DNA of 64,000 nt from Chitinophaga agri (GCF_010093065.1 NZ_CP048113.1:5846001-5910000), one strand, 5' to 3'; shown: positions 45,317 through 55,012, counted from the stretch's first letter. The notes: generated by a model not told the origin, from the letters alone. Numbers and translations: made by a program.

Positions 45317-46678
45317 ATGAAGAAATCCAATCGGCTTACCTTATTTATATTCATAGCCATGGTATTGGGTATCCTGACAGGATACATTGTGAACGTGAGC
45401 TACTCCGAAACATATGGTGGTGGCACTCAGCAGATGATAACCGATAACAGTACCCATGGCGGACTGACCGGATATATCGCCGGACTGAATACAGGTAGAG
45501 GAAAGACAGGGGATGCAACAATTCAGAAATTCGCCGATAATATTTCGATTCTCACGGATATATTTTTACGACTTGTAAAAATGATCATCGCTCCACTGGT
45601 GTTTTCCACATTGGTAGTGGGTGTGGCTAAACTGGGGGATATTAAGGCGGTAGGTCGTATAGGCGGAAAAACTATGTTATGGTTTATTTCAGCTACTTTC
45701 ATTTCCCTGTTCCTCGGACTTATACTTGTTAATATTATGCAGCCAGGTCACTCCCTGAACCTGCCATTGCCCGATTCTCACGCCAGTAGTGGGGTTACCG
45801 CAGCCAGTATGACCCTGAAAGGATTCTTTCAGCACGTATTCCCTGACAGCGTTGTAAGCGCTATGGCACATAACGAAATATTACAGATCGTGGTTTTCGC
45901 ATTATTTTTTGGGGTGGCCACCGCCGCTATTGGTAGTGCTGGTGATGTCGTAGTTAAGTTCATGGACAGCGTAGCACACATCATGCTCAAAGTGACCGGC
46001 TACGTAATGAACTTCGCTCCGTTTGCTGTATTCGGTGCTATGGCGGCCATTATCTCCCAGAAAGGACTAGGCATACTCCTGACCTATGGCAAATTCATCG
46101 GACAGTTCTATGTTGGTCTGGCTGCTTTATGGATCGTACTCGCTCTGGCCGGATTTATTGTCTTAGGATCAAGGGTATTCACACTACTGGGACTTGTTAA
46201 AGATCCACTTTTGCTCGCATTCAGTACCGCAAGTAGTGAGGCTGCCTATCCACGCACGATGGAGGAACTGGAAAAGTTCGGTTGTGACAAACGTATCGTA
46301 AGTTTCGTGTTGCCATTAGGGTATTCTTTTAATTTGGATGGCTCCATGATGTATATGACCTTCGCCAGTTTGTTTATTGCCCAGGCTTATAATATGCATC
46401 TTGGTATTGAACAACAGATCTCTATGCTACTTGTCCTGATGATCACCAGTAAAGGGATCGCGGGAGTGCCTAGAGCTTCACTCGTTGTAATCGCCGGTAC
46501 CTTGTCTATGTTTGATATTCCGGAAGCCGGTTTATTACTGTTGCTTGGAGTAGACCACCTGTTAGATATGGGACGCTCCGCTACCAATGTAATTGGCAAT
46601 GCAATGGCTACTGCGGTGGTTTCAAAATGGGAAAATTCACTGACCCCTGTACCGGAAGCACAGTTAAAGGAAGTATAA
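45317..46678 (+). CDS. Dicarboxylate/amino acid:cation symporter (DAACS family)
   Basis: The 453-residue protein shows the glutamate/dicarboxylate transporter architecture: LTDIFLRLVKMIIAPLVFST in helix 3, the hairpin serine-rich motif SSEAAYPRTMEELEKFG, and YSFNLDGSMMYMTFASLFIA with the cation- and substrate-binding NLDG motif. The N-terminal loop between helices 1 and 2 (about 30-75) is longer than usual. Expected substrates are C4 dicarboxylates or glutamate/aspartate. Confidence 0.9.
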   Translation: MKKSNRLTLFIFIAMVLGILTGYIVNVSYSETYGGGTQQMITDNSTHGGLTGYIAGLNTGRGKTGDATIQKFADNISILTDIFLRLVKMIIAPLVFSTLVVGVAKLGDIKAVGRIGGKTMLWFISATFISLFLGLILVNIMQPGHSLNLPLPDSHASSGVTAASMTLKGFFQHVFPDSVVSAMAHNEILQIVVFALFFGVATAAIGSAGDVVVKFMDSVAHIMLKVTGYVMNFAPFAVFGAMAAIISQKGLGILLTYGKFIGQFYVGLAALWIVLALAGFIVLGSRVFTLLGLVKDPLLLAFSTASSEAAYPRTMEELEKFGCDKRIVSFVLPLGYSFNLDGSMMYMTFASLFIAQAYNMHLGIEQQISMLLVLMITSKGIAGVPRASLVVIAGTLSMFDIPEAGLLLLLGVDHLLDMGRSATNVIGNAMATAVVSKWENSLTPVPEAQLKEV

Positions 46679-46809
46679 CAAATCTGTAACAGTTTTATGC
46701 TTATTTTGCCATAATCTGCTGTGTACGATGCTGAAATATATATCGTATGCGACGGAGAGGCAGTAGAAGCACCTATATTAGTACCTGATTTTGAGATTAT
46801 AAAGAACAT

Positions 46810-47454
46810 ATGGACCAGTTTATAGAGTTATTCAAGCACCTTATTAACCCCCAGTGGATCATTGATCATGGAGGATTATATTTATTATTACTGATCATTT
46901 TTGCTGAAACCGGACTCTTTGTAGGCTTCTTTCTTCCTGGAGATTCCCTGCTGTTTATAGCCGGTATATATGTAGAAGCATTGAGCAAAAGCTTTTATAA
47001 TATCCCTTTTGTTGTGATCATGGTGATGATCGCACTTGCCGGAGTATTAGGAAACTATGTAGGTTTTTGGTTTGGACGAAAATCAGGTCCTTTACTTTTT
47101 AATAAGAAAGATACCTTCTTCTTTAAACAGAAACATCTCTATCAGGCAAGAGATTTTTATGAGAAATATGGCGGTGGCGCTATCTTCCTGGCCCGCTTCC
47201 TGCCTATTATCCGTACGTTCGCTCCAATCATAGCGGGTGTGGTACAGATGGAGAGGAAACGTTTCATGTTCTTTAATATTGTCAGCTCTTTCTGCTGGGT
47301 ATTCTCTATGATGCTGGCAGGGCACTATCTCGATAAAGCCTTCCCGACCTTAAAAGAACATCTGGAGCTTATCGTTATTATATTAATAGTTATTACTACA
47401 TTACCTGTCCTGATTAAATTATTCTTTGGAAAAAGAAAACCATCCACATCCTGA
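46810..47454 (+). CDS. DedA family membrane protein
   Basis: The 214-residue multi-spanning protein has the DedA/VTT signature: FAETGLFVGFFLPGDSLLFI, GNYVGFWFGRKSGPLLFNKK and GGGAIFLARFLPIIRTFAPI with IAGVVQM. DedA proteins act in membrane lipid scrambling or envelope homeostasis. It is on its own between the symporter and the MFS gene, the latter 38 nt downstream and perhaps cotranscribed. Confidence 0.92.
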   Translation: MDQFIELFKHLINPQWIIDHGGLYLLLLIIFAETGLFVGFFLPGDSLLFIAGIYVEALSKSFYNIPFVVIMVMIALAGVLGNYVGFWFGRKSGPLLFNKKDTFFFKQKHLYQARDFYEKYGGGAIFLARFLPIIRTFAPIIAGVVQMERKRFMFFNIVSSFCWVFSMMLAGHYLDKAFPTLKEHLELIVIILIVITTLPVLIKLFFGKRKPSTS

Positions 47455-47492
47455 CACATTGATGTGAATGTATAAATAATGATTTCACTGTT

Positions 47493-48731
47493 ATGAAACC
47501 GGGTAAAAGCACCTCAACGATTTTCAATGTCGCTGTATTAGTAGCCTCATTGGGGTATTTCGTGGATATCTATGATCTTTTATTGTTTACAATCGTCCGG
47601 GTGCCTAGTTTGAAGGACCTTGGCGTGCCTCAGAATGAAATAGATTCAGGGGTAGGCATGTTACTGATAAATGTTCAGATGCTGGGATTATTGGCAGGCG
47701 GCATTTTCTGGGGGATCATAGGTGACAAGAAAGGTCGGCTGAAAGTACTGTTCGGTTCTATTCTGATCTATTCTGTTGCTAACATTGCAAACGGTTTTGT
47801 GACAGGGACCAACGGCTACCTGTTCTGGCGCTTTGTGGCCGGACTTGGATTAGCAGGAGAGCTGGGGGCAGGTATTACCTTGGTAGCAGAGATCCTTCCT
47901 AAAGAAAAAAGGGGATGGGGTACCATGATTGTTGCTACTGTTGGTGTATCCGGAGCGGTGGCTGCCAATCTGATAGCCAAACTGGTGCCGGACTGGCGCT
48001 ACTGTTACTTTATTGGGGGTGGACTGGGGTTGTTACTGTTATTTCTCCGGATTAGTGTGGCTGAGTCACATATGTTTAACCAAACGGCGGAAAAGGGCAC
48101 AGCTGGAAGAGGAGAGTTTCTTGCCTTATTTAATAATAAAGAACGATTCCTCAGATACCTCAAGTGTGTATTGCTAGGTACTCCAACCTGGTTTGTTGTG
48201 GGAATACTGGTCGCATTTTCCAATAAGTTTGCGGTTGAAATGGGCGTAAGATCACCCATTAACCCTGGTGATGCAGTCGCATTTTGCTATGCTGGACTGG
48301 TCTTGGGTGACTTTACCAGCGGTTTTCTCAGTCAGATATTAAAAAGCCGCAGAAAGGTAATGATGATTTTCCTGCTGCTAACCGCATTATGTGTGGCGCT
48401 TTACCTGAATCTTTATGGTGCTGAGAAATGGTTTTTCTACACTGTCTGTACAATACTTGGATTTAGTGTTGGTTTCTGGGCAATCTTTGTGACAATCGCT
48501 GCCGAAAGCTTTGGCACTAATCTGCGTGCAACGGTTGCTATCACAGTACCAAACTTTGCAAGAGGAATGTTACCGTTAATTACTATGCTTTTTTCGGGTC
48601 TTCAGCATTATTTAAGTTACCTGCAAAGTGGGGCTGTAGTGGGCATAATATGTATAGTGGTAGCAATAATTGCATCCTATACGGTAGAAGAGACATTTGG
48701 GAAAGACCTGAATTATGTCGAAAAACTATAA
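47493..48731 (+). CDS. Major facilitator superfamily transporter
   Basis: The 412-residue membrane protein has about twelve hydrophobic segments and the MFS loop 2-3 motif GDKKGRLKVLFGS, and FVAGLGLAGELGAGITLVAE. The cargo is not identifiable. A MarR regulator is encoded convergently just downstream; a control relationship is plausible but not shown, since the two genes have separate promoters. Confidence 0.88.
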   Translation: MKPGKSTSTIFNVAVLVASLGYFVDIYDLLLFTIVRVPSLKDLGVPQNEIDSGVGMLLINVQMLGLLAGGIFWGIIGDKKGRLKVLFGSILIYSVANIANGFVTGTNGYLFWRFVAGLGLAGELGAGITLVAEILPKEKRGWGTMIVATVGVSGAVAANLIAKLVPDWRYCYFIGGGLGLLLLFLRISVAESHMFNQTAEKGTAGRGEFLALFNNKERFLRYLKCVLLGTPTWFVVGILVAFSNKFAVEMGVRSPINPGDAVAFCYAGLVLGDFTSGFLSQILKSRRKVMMIFLLLTALCVALYLNLYGAEKWFFYTVCTILGFSVGFWAIFVTIAAESFGTNLRATVAITVPNFARGMLPLITMLFSGLQHYLSYLQSGAVVGIICIVVAIIASYTVEETFGKDLNYVEKL

Positions 48732-48776
48732 AAAAAATCGGCCTGAATGAGTATTATTACTCATTCAGGCCGAAAA
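48731..48776. terminator. Bidirectional terminator between MFS and MarR genes
   Basis: TCGGCCTGAATGAGTA-ttat-TACTCATTCAGGCCGA, 16 perfect pairs. A run of seven A residues upstream gives a T-tail on the minus strand. Confidence 0.9.
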
Positions 48777-48786
48777 TACACAGCTG

Positions 48787-49248
48787 TTAATAGCGTGTCA
48801 ATATCTTATCCAGTAGTAGATTTAGCTGTAGAGCCTCGTCTTCTGTAAGTGATAATTTCAGAGAATCTTCCAAATCTGGAAGCTCTTCGTCCATCACTGC
48901 CAACAGTGCCAGGCCTTTCTCTGTGATCTGCACATCAACCGCCCGGCGGTCCACTTCACTGCTTTTTCTTTCTATTAATCCGGCTTTGCGTAACCGCTCA
49001 ACAAGGCGGGAAACATCACTCATTCTGTCCAGCATCCTTTCTTTTAAAGTATTGATATTGGCCGCCTTCGGATGCTGACCACGCAGAATGCGCAGAATAT
49101 TATATTGCTGCATGGTGATGTCAAACTTCTTAAAGAATTGTTGATGACGTGACACGATCCAGTTGCCGACGAAGATGAGACCAATTAACCCTTTATTATA
49201 CTCGCTGGTAAAATTTTTCTGCGAGATCAGTTTTTCTATGTTTGACAT
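48787..49248 (-). CDS. MarR family transcriptional regulator
   Basis: A 153-residue winged-helix protein. FDITMQQYNILRILRGQHPK and INTLKERMLDRMSDVSRLVE (recognition helix), RLRKAGLIERKSSEVDRRAV (wing) and QITEKGLALLAVMDEELPD are typical. The start MSNIEKL at 49248 is preferred; 13 upstream codons are spacer. Its ligand is unknown; the MFS gene next door is a candidate target. Confidence 0.88.
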   Translation of the reverse strand: MSNIEKLISQKNFTSEYNKGLIGLIFVGNWIVSRHQQFFKKFDITMQQYNILRILRGQHPKAANINTLKERMLDRMSDVSRLVERLRKAGLIERKSSEVDRRAVDVQITEKGLALLAVMDEELPDLEDSLKLSLTEDEALQLNLLLDKILTRY

Positions 49249-49435
49249 AAGTGAGAATGTAGTCGGGTTAAAAATACGAATAATCAATCATGCATTTGGC
49301 AAACAAAACAGCAGGTTTTGTATAATAGCCGTTGAAACGAATGTAATAAAACTTTTTAGTCACCAGAAAGTATTTATTCCGGGTTACAGCTGTAGCGTAG
49401 AGGAAAGAGAGGGTATATACTCAAAAGGGCATAGT

Positions 49436-49483
49436 AAAGGCTGACTGATAGCCGTATCATTTTTGGCTACTAGTCAGCCTTTT
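49436..49483. terminator. Terminator downstream of mdh
   Basis: AAAGGCTGACT and an inner TAGCC pair with GGCTA and AGTCAGCCTTT, followed by T residues. It lies just beyond the mdh stop codon and could also close a short plus-strand transcript. Confidence 0.75.
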
Positions 49484-49500
49484 ATATTAGGATAAATATA

Positions 49501-50442
49501 TTACTGGGCGACTGTCTTCATATTGTCCAGTACATCCATTACTTCTTTTACGTGTGTGGCGGAGTTTTCCAGCAATGTTTTTTCGCTGTCGTTCAGCTGT
49601 AGTTCGAGGATCTTTTCAATACCGTTTTTGCCCAATACAACCGGAACACCCAGATAAATGTCCTTCAGGCCATATTCACCAGTCAGCCATGCACAACAAG
49701 GGAATATTCTCTTTTCATCTTTGAGAATAGCTTCTACCATCTGAGCGGCAGCGGCGCCAGGGGCGTACCATGCAGAAGTGCCCAGCAGGTTTACGATCTC
49801 TCCCCCGCCTACTTTGGTGCGTTGAATAATAGCCTCCAGCTTGTCGGAAGCAATAAGTTCTGTGACCGGTATACCAGATACGGTCGTATAACGCGGAAGT
49901 GGCACCATTGTATCTCCATGACCACCCATCAGGATGGCCTGGATATCTTTAGGCGAGCAGCCGATCTCCTCTGCCAGGAATGCACGATAGCGGGCCGTGT
50001 CAAGAATACCTGCCATGCCAAATACCTTGTTGCTGTCTTTGCCGGCAGTCAGGTAGGCGCAATATGTCATTACATCCAATGGATTACTCACCACAATGAT
50101 GATCGCGTCCGGAGAATGTTTGCTGATATTTTCAGTAACTGACTTTACAATATTGGCATTGGTAGAGATCAGGTCATCTCTGCTCATCCCTGGTTTACGG
50201 GGCAAACCTGAAGTAATAACAACGACGTCGCTGCCGGCAGTTTTCTGATAGTCATTCGTGACGCCGGTCACTTTGGTGCTGTAATAATCAATCGGGGCCT
50301 GTTGCCAGGTATCCAACGCTTTTCCTTCTGCTGTACCTTCCTTAATATCCAATAACACAACTTCCTGCAAGAAATCTCTGTGGGCCAGCACATTAGCACA
50401 GGTTGCGCCTACATTACCAGCTCCTACGACAGTAACTTTCAT
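49501..50442 (-). CDS. mdh: Malate dehydrogenase
   Basis: NAD-dependent TCA-cycle enzyme, 313 residues, LDH-like type. VVGAGNVGATCANVLAHRDF (NAD-binding loop), ITSGLPRKPGMSRDDLISTN, VVSNPLDVMTY, and the catalytic histidine in LMGGHGDTMVPLPRYTTV are clear. The start is MKVTVVGAGNVGATCANVL at 50442; 26 codons upstream are open but carry no family sequence. Confidence 0.97.
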   Translation of the reverse strand: MKVTVVGAGNVGATCANVLAHRDFLQEVVLLDIKEGTAEGKALDTWQQAPIDYYSTKVTGVTNDYQKTAGSDVVVITSGLPRKPGMSRDDLISTNANIVKSVTENISKHSPDAIIIVVSNPLDVMTYCAYLTAGKDSNKVFGMAGILDTARYRAFLAEEIGCSPKDIQAILMGGHGDTMVPLPRYTTVSGIPVTELIASDKLEAIIQRTKVGGGEIVNLLGTSAWYAPGAAAAQMVEAILKDEKRIFPCCAWLTGEYGLKDIYLGVPVVLGKNGIEKILELQLNDSEKTLLENSATHVKEVMDVLDNMKTVAQ

Positions 50443-50524
50443 CGTTTGTATAAAATTTAAGAGGTGAAGAATATGAGGATAAAACAAATGTAACCCATGG
50501 TCACTGAAACAGGCCCGCAATGCA

Positions 50525-51034
50525 TTAATTAAGATGTGACAGTATTTCTTCCAGTTTTACCGTGCCTTCATAGCCCTTCACGAATTTTTGTTTTTTATCG
50601 TAAATGAAAAGTCCCGGGAAGTAATGGAGGTTATAGAAATACATGATCTGGCGGGTTGGCTCACTGGCCATTACAATATTTGGGTAATTTTTGATGTTAT
50701 ATTCATTATAATATGCTTTCATCTGTTCCGGCTGAAAAGGAGTTAGCATCAGAATCTTTGTTTTCTTAAACTTGTCAATGTTCTGGAGTACTTCCTGTGT
50801 CAGGTGTTTACAGTGATCACAATCTACACTAAAAACGAAGACTATCGCGTTTTCGTTCTTTTTCAGATTATCTTTTGTATTAACAATGCGTCCATCAGGT
50901 AATGTAACTTTGTAATTTGGAACCGTTGGAAACTGTAGATAAGCTGGCTGGTCTGTTGGTCCGACTGCTGTTTTTGATTGTGCCTGCAGAAGAAAAGGCA
51001 GACAGCAGCATAAAATGGTCAGAAAACGCTTCAT
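50525..51034 (-). CDS. Secreted thioredoxin-like protein
   Basis: The 169 residues begin with a signal peptide (MKRFLTILCCCLPFLLQAQ) and continue with a thioredoxin fold in which AIVFVFSVDCDHCKHLTQEV carries a CDHC redox motif (C72, C75). A TACCTTTA promoter box lies upstream (about 51074-51081). It is probably periplasmic; a redox role is expected from the CxxC, without known partners. Confidence 0.85.
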   Translation of the reverse strand: MKRFLTILCCCLPFLLQAQSKTAVGPTDQPAYLQFPTVPNYKVTLPDGRIVNTKDNLKKNENAIVFVFSVDCDHCKHLTQEVLQNIDKFKKTKILMLTPFQPEQMKAYYNEYNIKNYPNIVMASEPTRQIMYFYNLHYFPGLFIYDKKQKFVKGYEGTVKLEEILSHLN

Positions 51035-51081
51035 GTTTAGTCTAATTTTGTACGCTTGAGTTTTGTATCAGACTAAAGGTA

Positions 51082-51347
51082 TCAAATTTTGCAATGCCCA
51101 AATCAAAGCGAAGCCACTCATAATCTTTAATTTGGGTAGATTTTCTACTTAAACAAGGGGTACAGAATGCCGTCTAGGGGCGGCAAGGGACTTACTTTCG
51201 ATTTTTTTATAAAAAAATTACTAGATTACCCTTCCTTACACTATGTTTGCATTCCTAAAAAAAATAATAGGTAGGGGAAGGGTCTCATATAACACTAAAA
51301 CAAATTAGGAAGCAATCAGTTCCATGTGGGATTTTGCTAGAATGAGT
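51082..51347. other. Divergent spacer before efp
   Basis: The spacer contains no ORF. An A/T-rich palindromic string TTTTTTTATAAAAAAA lies near 51206-51222. AGGGGCGGCAAGGGAC may be part of a regulatory element, but I cannot assign it. Confidence 0.4.
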
Positions 51348-51355
51348 TACTTTTG
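51348..51355 (+). promoter_or_regulatory. Promoter of efp
   Basis: TACTTTTG followed by CAGTCCTAA, sharing the initial sequence TTTGCAGTCCTAA with the infA promoter. Confidence 0.7.
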
Positions 51356-51398
51356 CAGTCCTAACGTATTTTTAACATTATAAATTAAGTATCCTTTT

Positions 51399-51965
51399 AT
51401 GGCTACCACTGCAGATATCAGAACAGGATTAATTATTAAGCTGGATAACAGTTTATATTCTGTTGTAGAGTTTGGTCAGAACAAAACAGCCCGTGCTGCT
51501 GCTAAAGTATGGGCTAAACTGAAAGGTGTTGACAATAGCAGGTCTATTGAACATACCTGGAACTCAGGCGACACGATATTCCCTGTGCGTGTTGAGAAGA
51601 AAGCATTCCAGTTTTTATACCAGGATGACAGTGGCTACAATTTCATGGATAACGAAACTTTCGAGCAGATCGCGCTGCCTGAAAACATGATCGATGCACC
51701 ACAATTCCTGAAAGAAGGTCAGGAAGTGGGTGTTTCTATCAACACCGAAACCGATCAGCCAATGAGCGTAGAGCTGCCTGACAAGATCGTTGTAAAAGTT
51801 ACTTACTCCGAGCCAGGCCTGAAAGGTGATACCGCTACCCGTACGCTGAAACCAGCGACCGTTGAAACTGGTGCTACTGTCAACGTTCCGCTGTTCGTAA
51901 ACGAAGGTGAACTGATCAGAGTAAACACCAAAAACGGTGAATACGTTGAAAGAGTAAAAGAATAG
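51399..51965 (+). CDS. efp: Elongation factor P with arginine at the tip (R32)
   Basis: EF-P stimulates peptide bond formation at polyproline stretches; 188 residues, three beta-barrel domains. In the loop that reaches the peptidyl-transferase centre, the common PGKG motif is replaced by NKTARAAAKVW. Residue 32 is arginine where many bacteria have lysine. The rest (KAFQFLYQDDSGYNFMDNET, LPDKIVVKVTYSEPGLKGDT) is ordinary. Arginine at residue 32 is the site rhamnosylated by EarP in proteobacteria; an EarP-type modification is only inferred here. Confidence 0.92.
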   Translation: MATTADIRTGLIIKLDNSLYSVVEFGQNKTARAAAKVWAKLKGVDNSRSIEHTWNSGDTIFPVRVEKKAFQFLYQDDSGYNFMDNETFEQIALPENMIDAPQFLKEGQEVGVSINTETDQPMSVELPDKIVVKVTYSEPGLKGDTATRTLKPATVETGATVNVPLFVNEGELIRVNTKNGEYVERVKE

Positions 51966-52019
51966 TTTTAGTCCATATATTATCTACTTACAAGCATTTC
52001 TAAACCAAAAACTGTCTAC

Positions 52020-52499
52020 ATGGATTTTAAACAGATTCAGGAGCTGGTAAAAATGGTCAATAAGTCCAATATCAGCGAACTGAGCATAGAGCAGGACAAG
52101 TTTAAGATTACAATAAAGCAAAAAGATAACGAACAGCCAGTTTATACTGTTCCCGCAGTAGCGGCTCCGGTTTATCAGCCAATCCCACAGGCTGCTCCTG
52201 CCACCCAGGCTGCTCCGGCAGCTGCTGCAGAAGCTCCTAAAGCAGAAGCAAAAGCTGATAACCTGGTAACCATCAAATCTCCAATGATCGGTACTTTCTA
52301 TCGTAGCCCTGGTCCAGACAAACCATCTTTCGTAAATGTTGGCGATGATGTTACTTCTGGTAAAGTGGTTTGTATCATTGAAGCAATGAAACTGTTCAAC
52401 GAGATCGAAAGTGAAGTGAGCGGTAAAATAGTAAAGGTACTGGTAGACGATGCTTCCCCTGTGGAATACGATCAGCCTTTGTTTTTGGTAGAACCATAA
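52020..52499 (+). CDS. accB: Acetyl-CoA carboxylase biotin carboxyl carrier protein
   Basis: 159 residues. The N-terminal part (MDFKQIQELVKMVNKSNISE) is followed by an Ala/Pro-rich linker and a C-terminal biotinyl domain. Biotin is attached at K124 in IIEAMKLFNEIE, within the family's EAMK motif, and GTFYRSPGPDKPSFVNVGD is the thumb-like segment. It lies 54 nt after efp and is followed by accC. Confidence 0.96.
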   Translation: MDFKQIQELVKMVNKSNISELSIEQDKFKITIKQKDNEQPVYTVPAVAAPVYQPIPQAAPATQAAPAAAAEAPKAEAKADNLVTIKSPMIGTFYRSPGPDKPSFVNVGDDVTSGKVVCIIEAMKLFNEIESEVSGKIVKVLVDDASPVEYDQPLFLVEP

Positions 52500-52510
52500 T
52501 TTAATTCTTT

Positions 52511-52574
52511 AAAAGGTTGGAATATTATGAGAAGGAAAAGGGAACTTGCCTGCCTCATAGTTTTCCAACCTTTT
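52511..52574 (+). promoter_or_regulatory. Long hairpin between accB and accC
   Basis: AAAAGGTTGGAA (52511-52522) and TATGAG pair with CTCATA and TTCCAACCTTTT (52563-52574) around a 22-nt loop. No strong T-run follows. It may be a partial terminator or a processing site tuning accB to accC ratio. Confidence 0.5.
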
Positions 52575-52609
52575 AGGTTTATTACTTTTCTTTAACCTAT
52601 TGAAAAAAC

Positions 52610-53947
52610 ATGTTTAAGAAAATATTGATTGCCAACCGTGGAGAGATCGCCTTGCGTATCATTCGCACCTGTAAGGAAATGGGCATCAAAACGGTGGCTG
52701 TTTACTCTACCGCAGATAAAGATAGTCTGCACGTAAAGTTTGCAGATGAAGCGGTGTGTATTGGTAAACCACAGAGCAGCGAATCCTATCTGAATATACC
52801 TCACCTGATGGCAGCAGCAGAAATCACTAATGCTGATGCGATCCATCCAGGTTATGGCTTCCTTGCAGAAAACGCACGTTTTGCGGAGATCTGTGGCGAG
52901 CACGGTATTAAATTCATCGGCCCTACTCCGGAAATGATCCGTAAAATGGGTGATAAGATGACCGCAAAAGAGACGATGATCGCTGCAGGTGTACCTGTCA
53001 TTCCAGGTTCCGGTGGTTTATTACAAAGTCTCGAAGAAGCGAAGACGCTGTCTAAAGAAATGGGCCTGCCTATCATCCTGAAAGCAACTGCTGGTGGTGG
53101 TGGTAAAGGTATGCGTGTGGTTTGGAAAGACGAAGAGCTGGAGAACGCATACAACATGGCTAAAAATGAAGCCCGTGCCGCTTTCAATAACGATGGTATC
53201 TACATGGAGAAATTCGTGGAAGAGCCTCGCCACATTGAAATCCAGGTTGCAGGTGACCAATATGGTAAAGTATGTCACCTCAGTGAGCGTGACTGCTCTA
53301 TCCAGCGCCGTCACCAGAAACTGGTTGAAGAATCTCCTTCTCCTTTCATGACGCCGGAACTGCGTGAGAAGATGGGCGAAGCCGCTATCAAAGCTGCTTC
53401 TGCTATCAATTACGAAAGTGTTGGTACCATTGAGTTCCTGGTTGATAAACACCGTAACTTCTACTTCATGGAAATGAATACCCGTATCCAGGTAGAACAC
53501 GGTGTTACTGAAGAGGTTATCAACTTCGACCTGATCAAGGAACAGATCAAGATCGCTGCTGGCATTCCTATCTCAGGTAAGAACTACACACCGGAAATGC
53601 ACGTAATCGAATGTCGTATCAACGCTGAAGATCCGTACAATGATTTCCGTCCATCTCCAGGTAAGATCACTACCCTGCATATTCCAGGTGGCCATGGTGT
53701 ACGTGTGGATTCCCACATCTATGCCGGTTATGTAATTCCTCCGTACTACGATTCAATGGTGGCTAAACTGATCACTATTGCACAGACACGTGAGGAAGCT
53801 ATTAACACAATGGAGCGTGCGTTGAGCGAATTTGTAATAGAAGGTGTTAAAACCACTATTCCGTTCCATCAGCAGCTGATGCGTGATGAAAACTTCCGTA
53901 AGGGTAACTTTACGACCAAATTCACAGAAACTTTCAAACTGGTTTAA
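52610..53947 (+). CDS. accC: Acetyl-CoA carboxylase biotin carboxylase subunit
   Basis: ATP-dependent carboxylation of biotin on AccB; 445 residues. [20 protein letters not shown], the ATP-grasp glycine loop [32 protein letters not shown] and [15 protein letters not shown] (catalytic Glu and Arg) are all present. It is full length. Confidence 0.97.
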   Translation: MFKKILIANRGEIALRIIRTCKEMGIKTVAVYSTADKDSLHVKFADEAVCIGKPQSSESYLNIPHLMAAAEITNADAIHPGYGFLAENARFAEICGEHGIKFIGPTPEMIRKMGDKMTAKETMIAAGVPVIPGSGGLLQSLEEAKTLSKEMGLPIILKATAGGGGKGMRVVWKDEELENAYNMAKNEARAAFNNDGIYMEKFVEEPRHIEIQVAGDQYGKVCHLSERDCSIQRRHQKLVEESPSPFMTPELREKMGEAAIKAASAINYESVGTIEFLVDKHRNFYFMEMNTRIQVEHGVTEEVINFDLIKEQIKIAAGIPISGKNYTPEMHVIECRINAEDPYNDFRPSPGKITTLHIPGGHGVRVDSHIYAGYVIPPYYDSMVAKLITIAQTREEAINTMERALSEFVIEGVKTTIPFHQQLMRDENFRKGNFTTKFTETFKLV

Positions 53948-53962
53948 TCTGGTGCGATATAA

Positions 53963-53998
53963 GAAAGCCGGCTTGTCTCAGACAGGCCGGCTTTTCTG
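53963..53998 (+). terminator. Terminator of efp-accB-accC
   Basis: GAAAGCCGGCTTGTC-tca-GACAGGCCGGCTTTTC, followed by a short T-rich tail. Confidence 0.85.
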
Positions 53999-54021
53999 TT
54001 GTAAAGCAATCTGCTACTCTA

Positions 54022-54837
54022 CTATTTGCATTTATAAGTGATCCTCATATTATTTAGATGATGATCCAGGAAGGAGACAGTCCGACCCTTAGTATTATCG
54101 GGGAACTGTAATGGCAGACCATATTTATTATAAGTCACAGCAGTGTGTGTATTATTCTCGCTATAGTTGCGCGTCAATAACTGCCATACCTTATTAGTAC
54201 GCAGGAAATTGACCTTGTTATCGTACGGTCCATAATAAATCGTATCAGGAGATCCGCCCCCATAGGCCTCAATTAGTCTTGTGAGGTTCCTGACGCTATT
54301 GTAGATATATTGTTTCTTATACCAACGTTCGCCATACTCAAAAAATGCATTCTCCTCTACTAGCTGACCGGCATTATTATATTCAAAATAAATGAGGATC
54401 CGTAATTGAGGGACAAATGGAACCGGAACGGGATGATCCCCTATGATACCATTGTTATACATACTGTCCAGGTACGGACGATCTTCATTATTATGATATT
54501 TATACCGGTGCCATTCCCGGAAAGTAGTACCATAACTGCCATCCTCATAATGCAGGATCTGATCCGTCAGTCGTTGTTGCTGATCATATCTGTAAGTTTC
54601 ATTTTCGTTGCCGGTCGCTACATCTGAGCGGGTGCGCAATATCGGATTACCGGTACTGTTGTAGGTAAGCATGTTAACCACATGTCCCGACCATTCATCA
54701 TTTCCTTCAAGTGTCTGTATCTGGCAAAAGGGAGCGCCACAGCCGGGCGTGATATCTGTTTTGCCGCAGGAGGCTAGTAAGCATAAGGTGGCAGCTGCGA
54801 CCATCGCATGCATAGTAGCATTGAGACTTGTTCTCAT
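54022..54837 (-). CDS. Lipoprotein of unknown function
   Basis: The 271-residue protein is a lipoprotein, with the lipobox LLASC at residue 24. The mature part has recurring Tyr/Asn-rich strands (YRYDQQQRLTDQILHYEDGS, EWHRYKYHNNEDRPYLDSMY, YYGPYDNKVNFLRTNKVWQL), reminiscent of the YD-repeat beta proteins common in Bacteroidota lipoproteins. The function is unknown. Confidence 0.75.
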   Translation of the reverse strand: MRTSLNATMHAMVAAATLCLLASCGKTDITPGCGAPFCQIQTLEGNDEWSGHVVNMLTYNSTGNPILRTRSDVATGNENETYRYDQQQRLTDQILHYEDGSYGTTFREWHRYKYHNNEDRPYLDSMYNNGIIGDHPVPVPFVPQLRILIYFEYNNAGQLVEENAFFEYGERWYKKQYIYNSVRNLTRLIEAYGGGSPDTIYYGPYDNKVNFLRTNKVWQLLTRNYSENNTHTAVTYNKYGLPLQFPDNTKGRTVSFLDHHLNNMRITYKCK

Positions 54838-54960
54838 TGGGGAGTTTTTAGGGGTAATTAAAAATGTGTCTCTGAAAACGGAGCAGATTGCTTAAGACAG
54901 TACAGGAGGGGTATCGGATTAACAGCAGATTGAAGGTAAGCAATAGTTATAAAAGCACAA

Positions 54961-54984
54961 AGCCCCGGGTAAATACCCGGGGCT
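54961..54984. terminator. Terminator between the lipoprotein and glutamine synthetase genes
   Basis: AGCCCCGGGT-aaat-ACCCGGGGCT, 28 nt beyond the glutamine synthetase stop on the minus strand, with a T-rich stretch after it in that direction. Confidence 0.85.
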
Positions 54985-55012
54985 AATCATACACCAAAAC
55001 AATCTTACGGTT

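Noticed and set aside
49163-49444. 93-codon plus-strand ORF
   Set aside because: Overlaps the MarR gene and a terminator; composition not gene-like.
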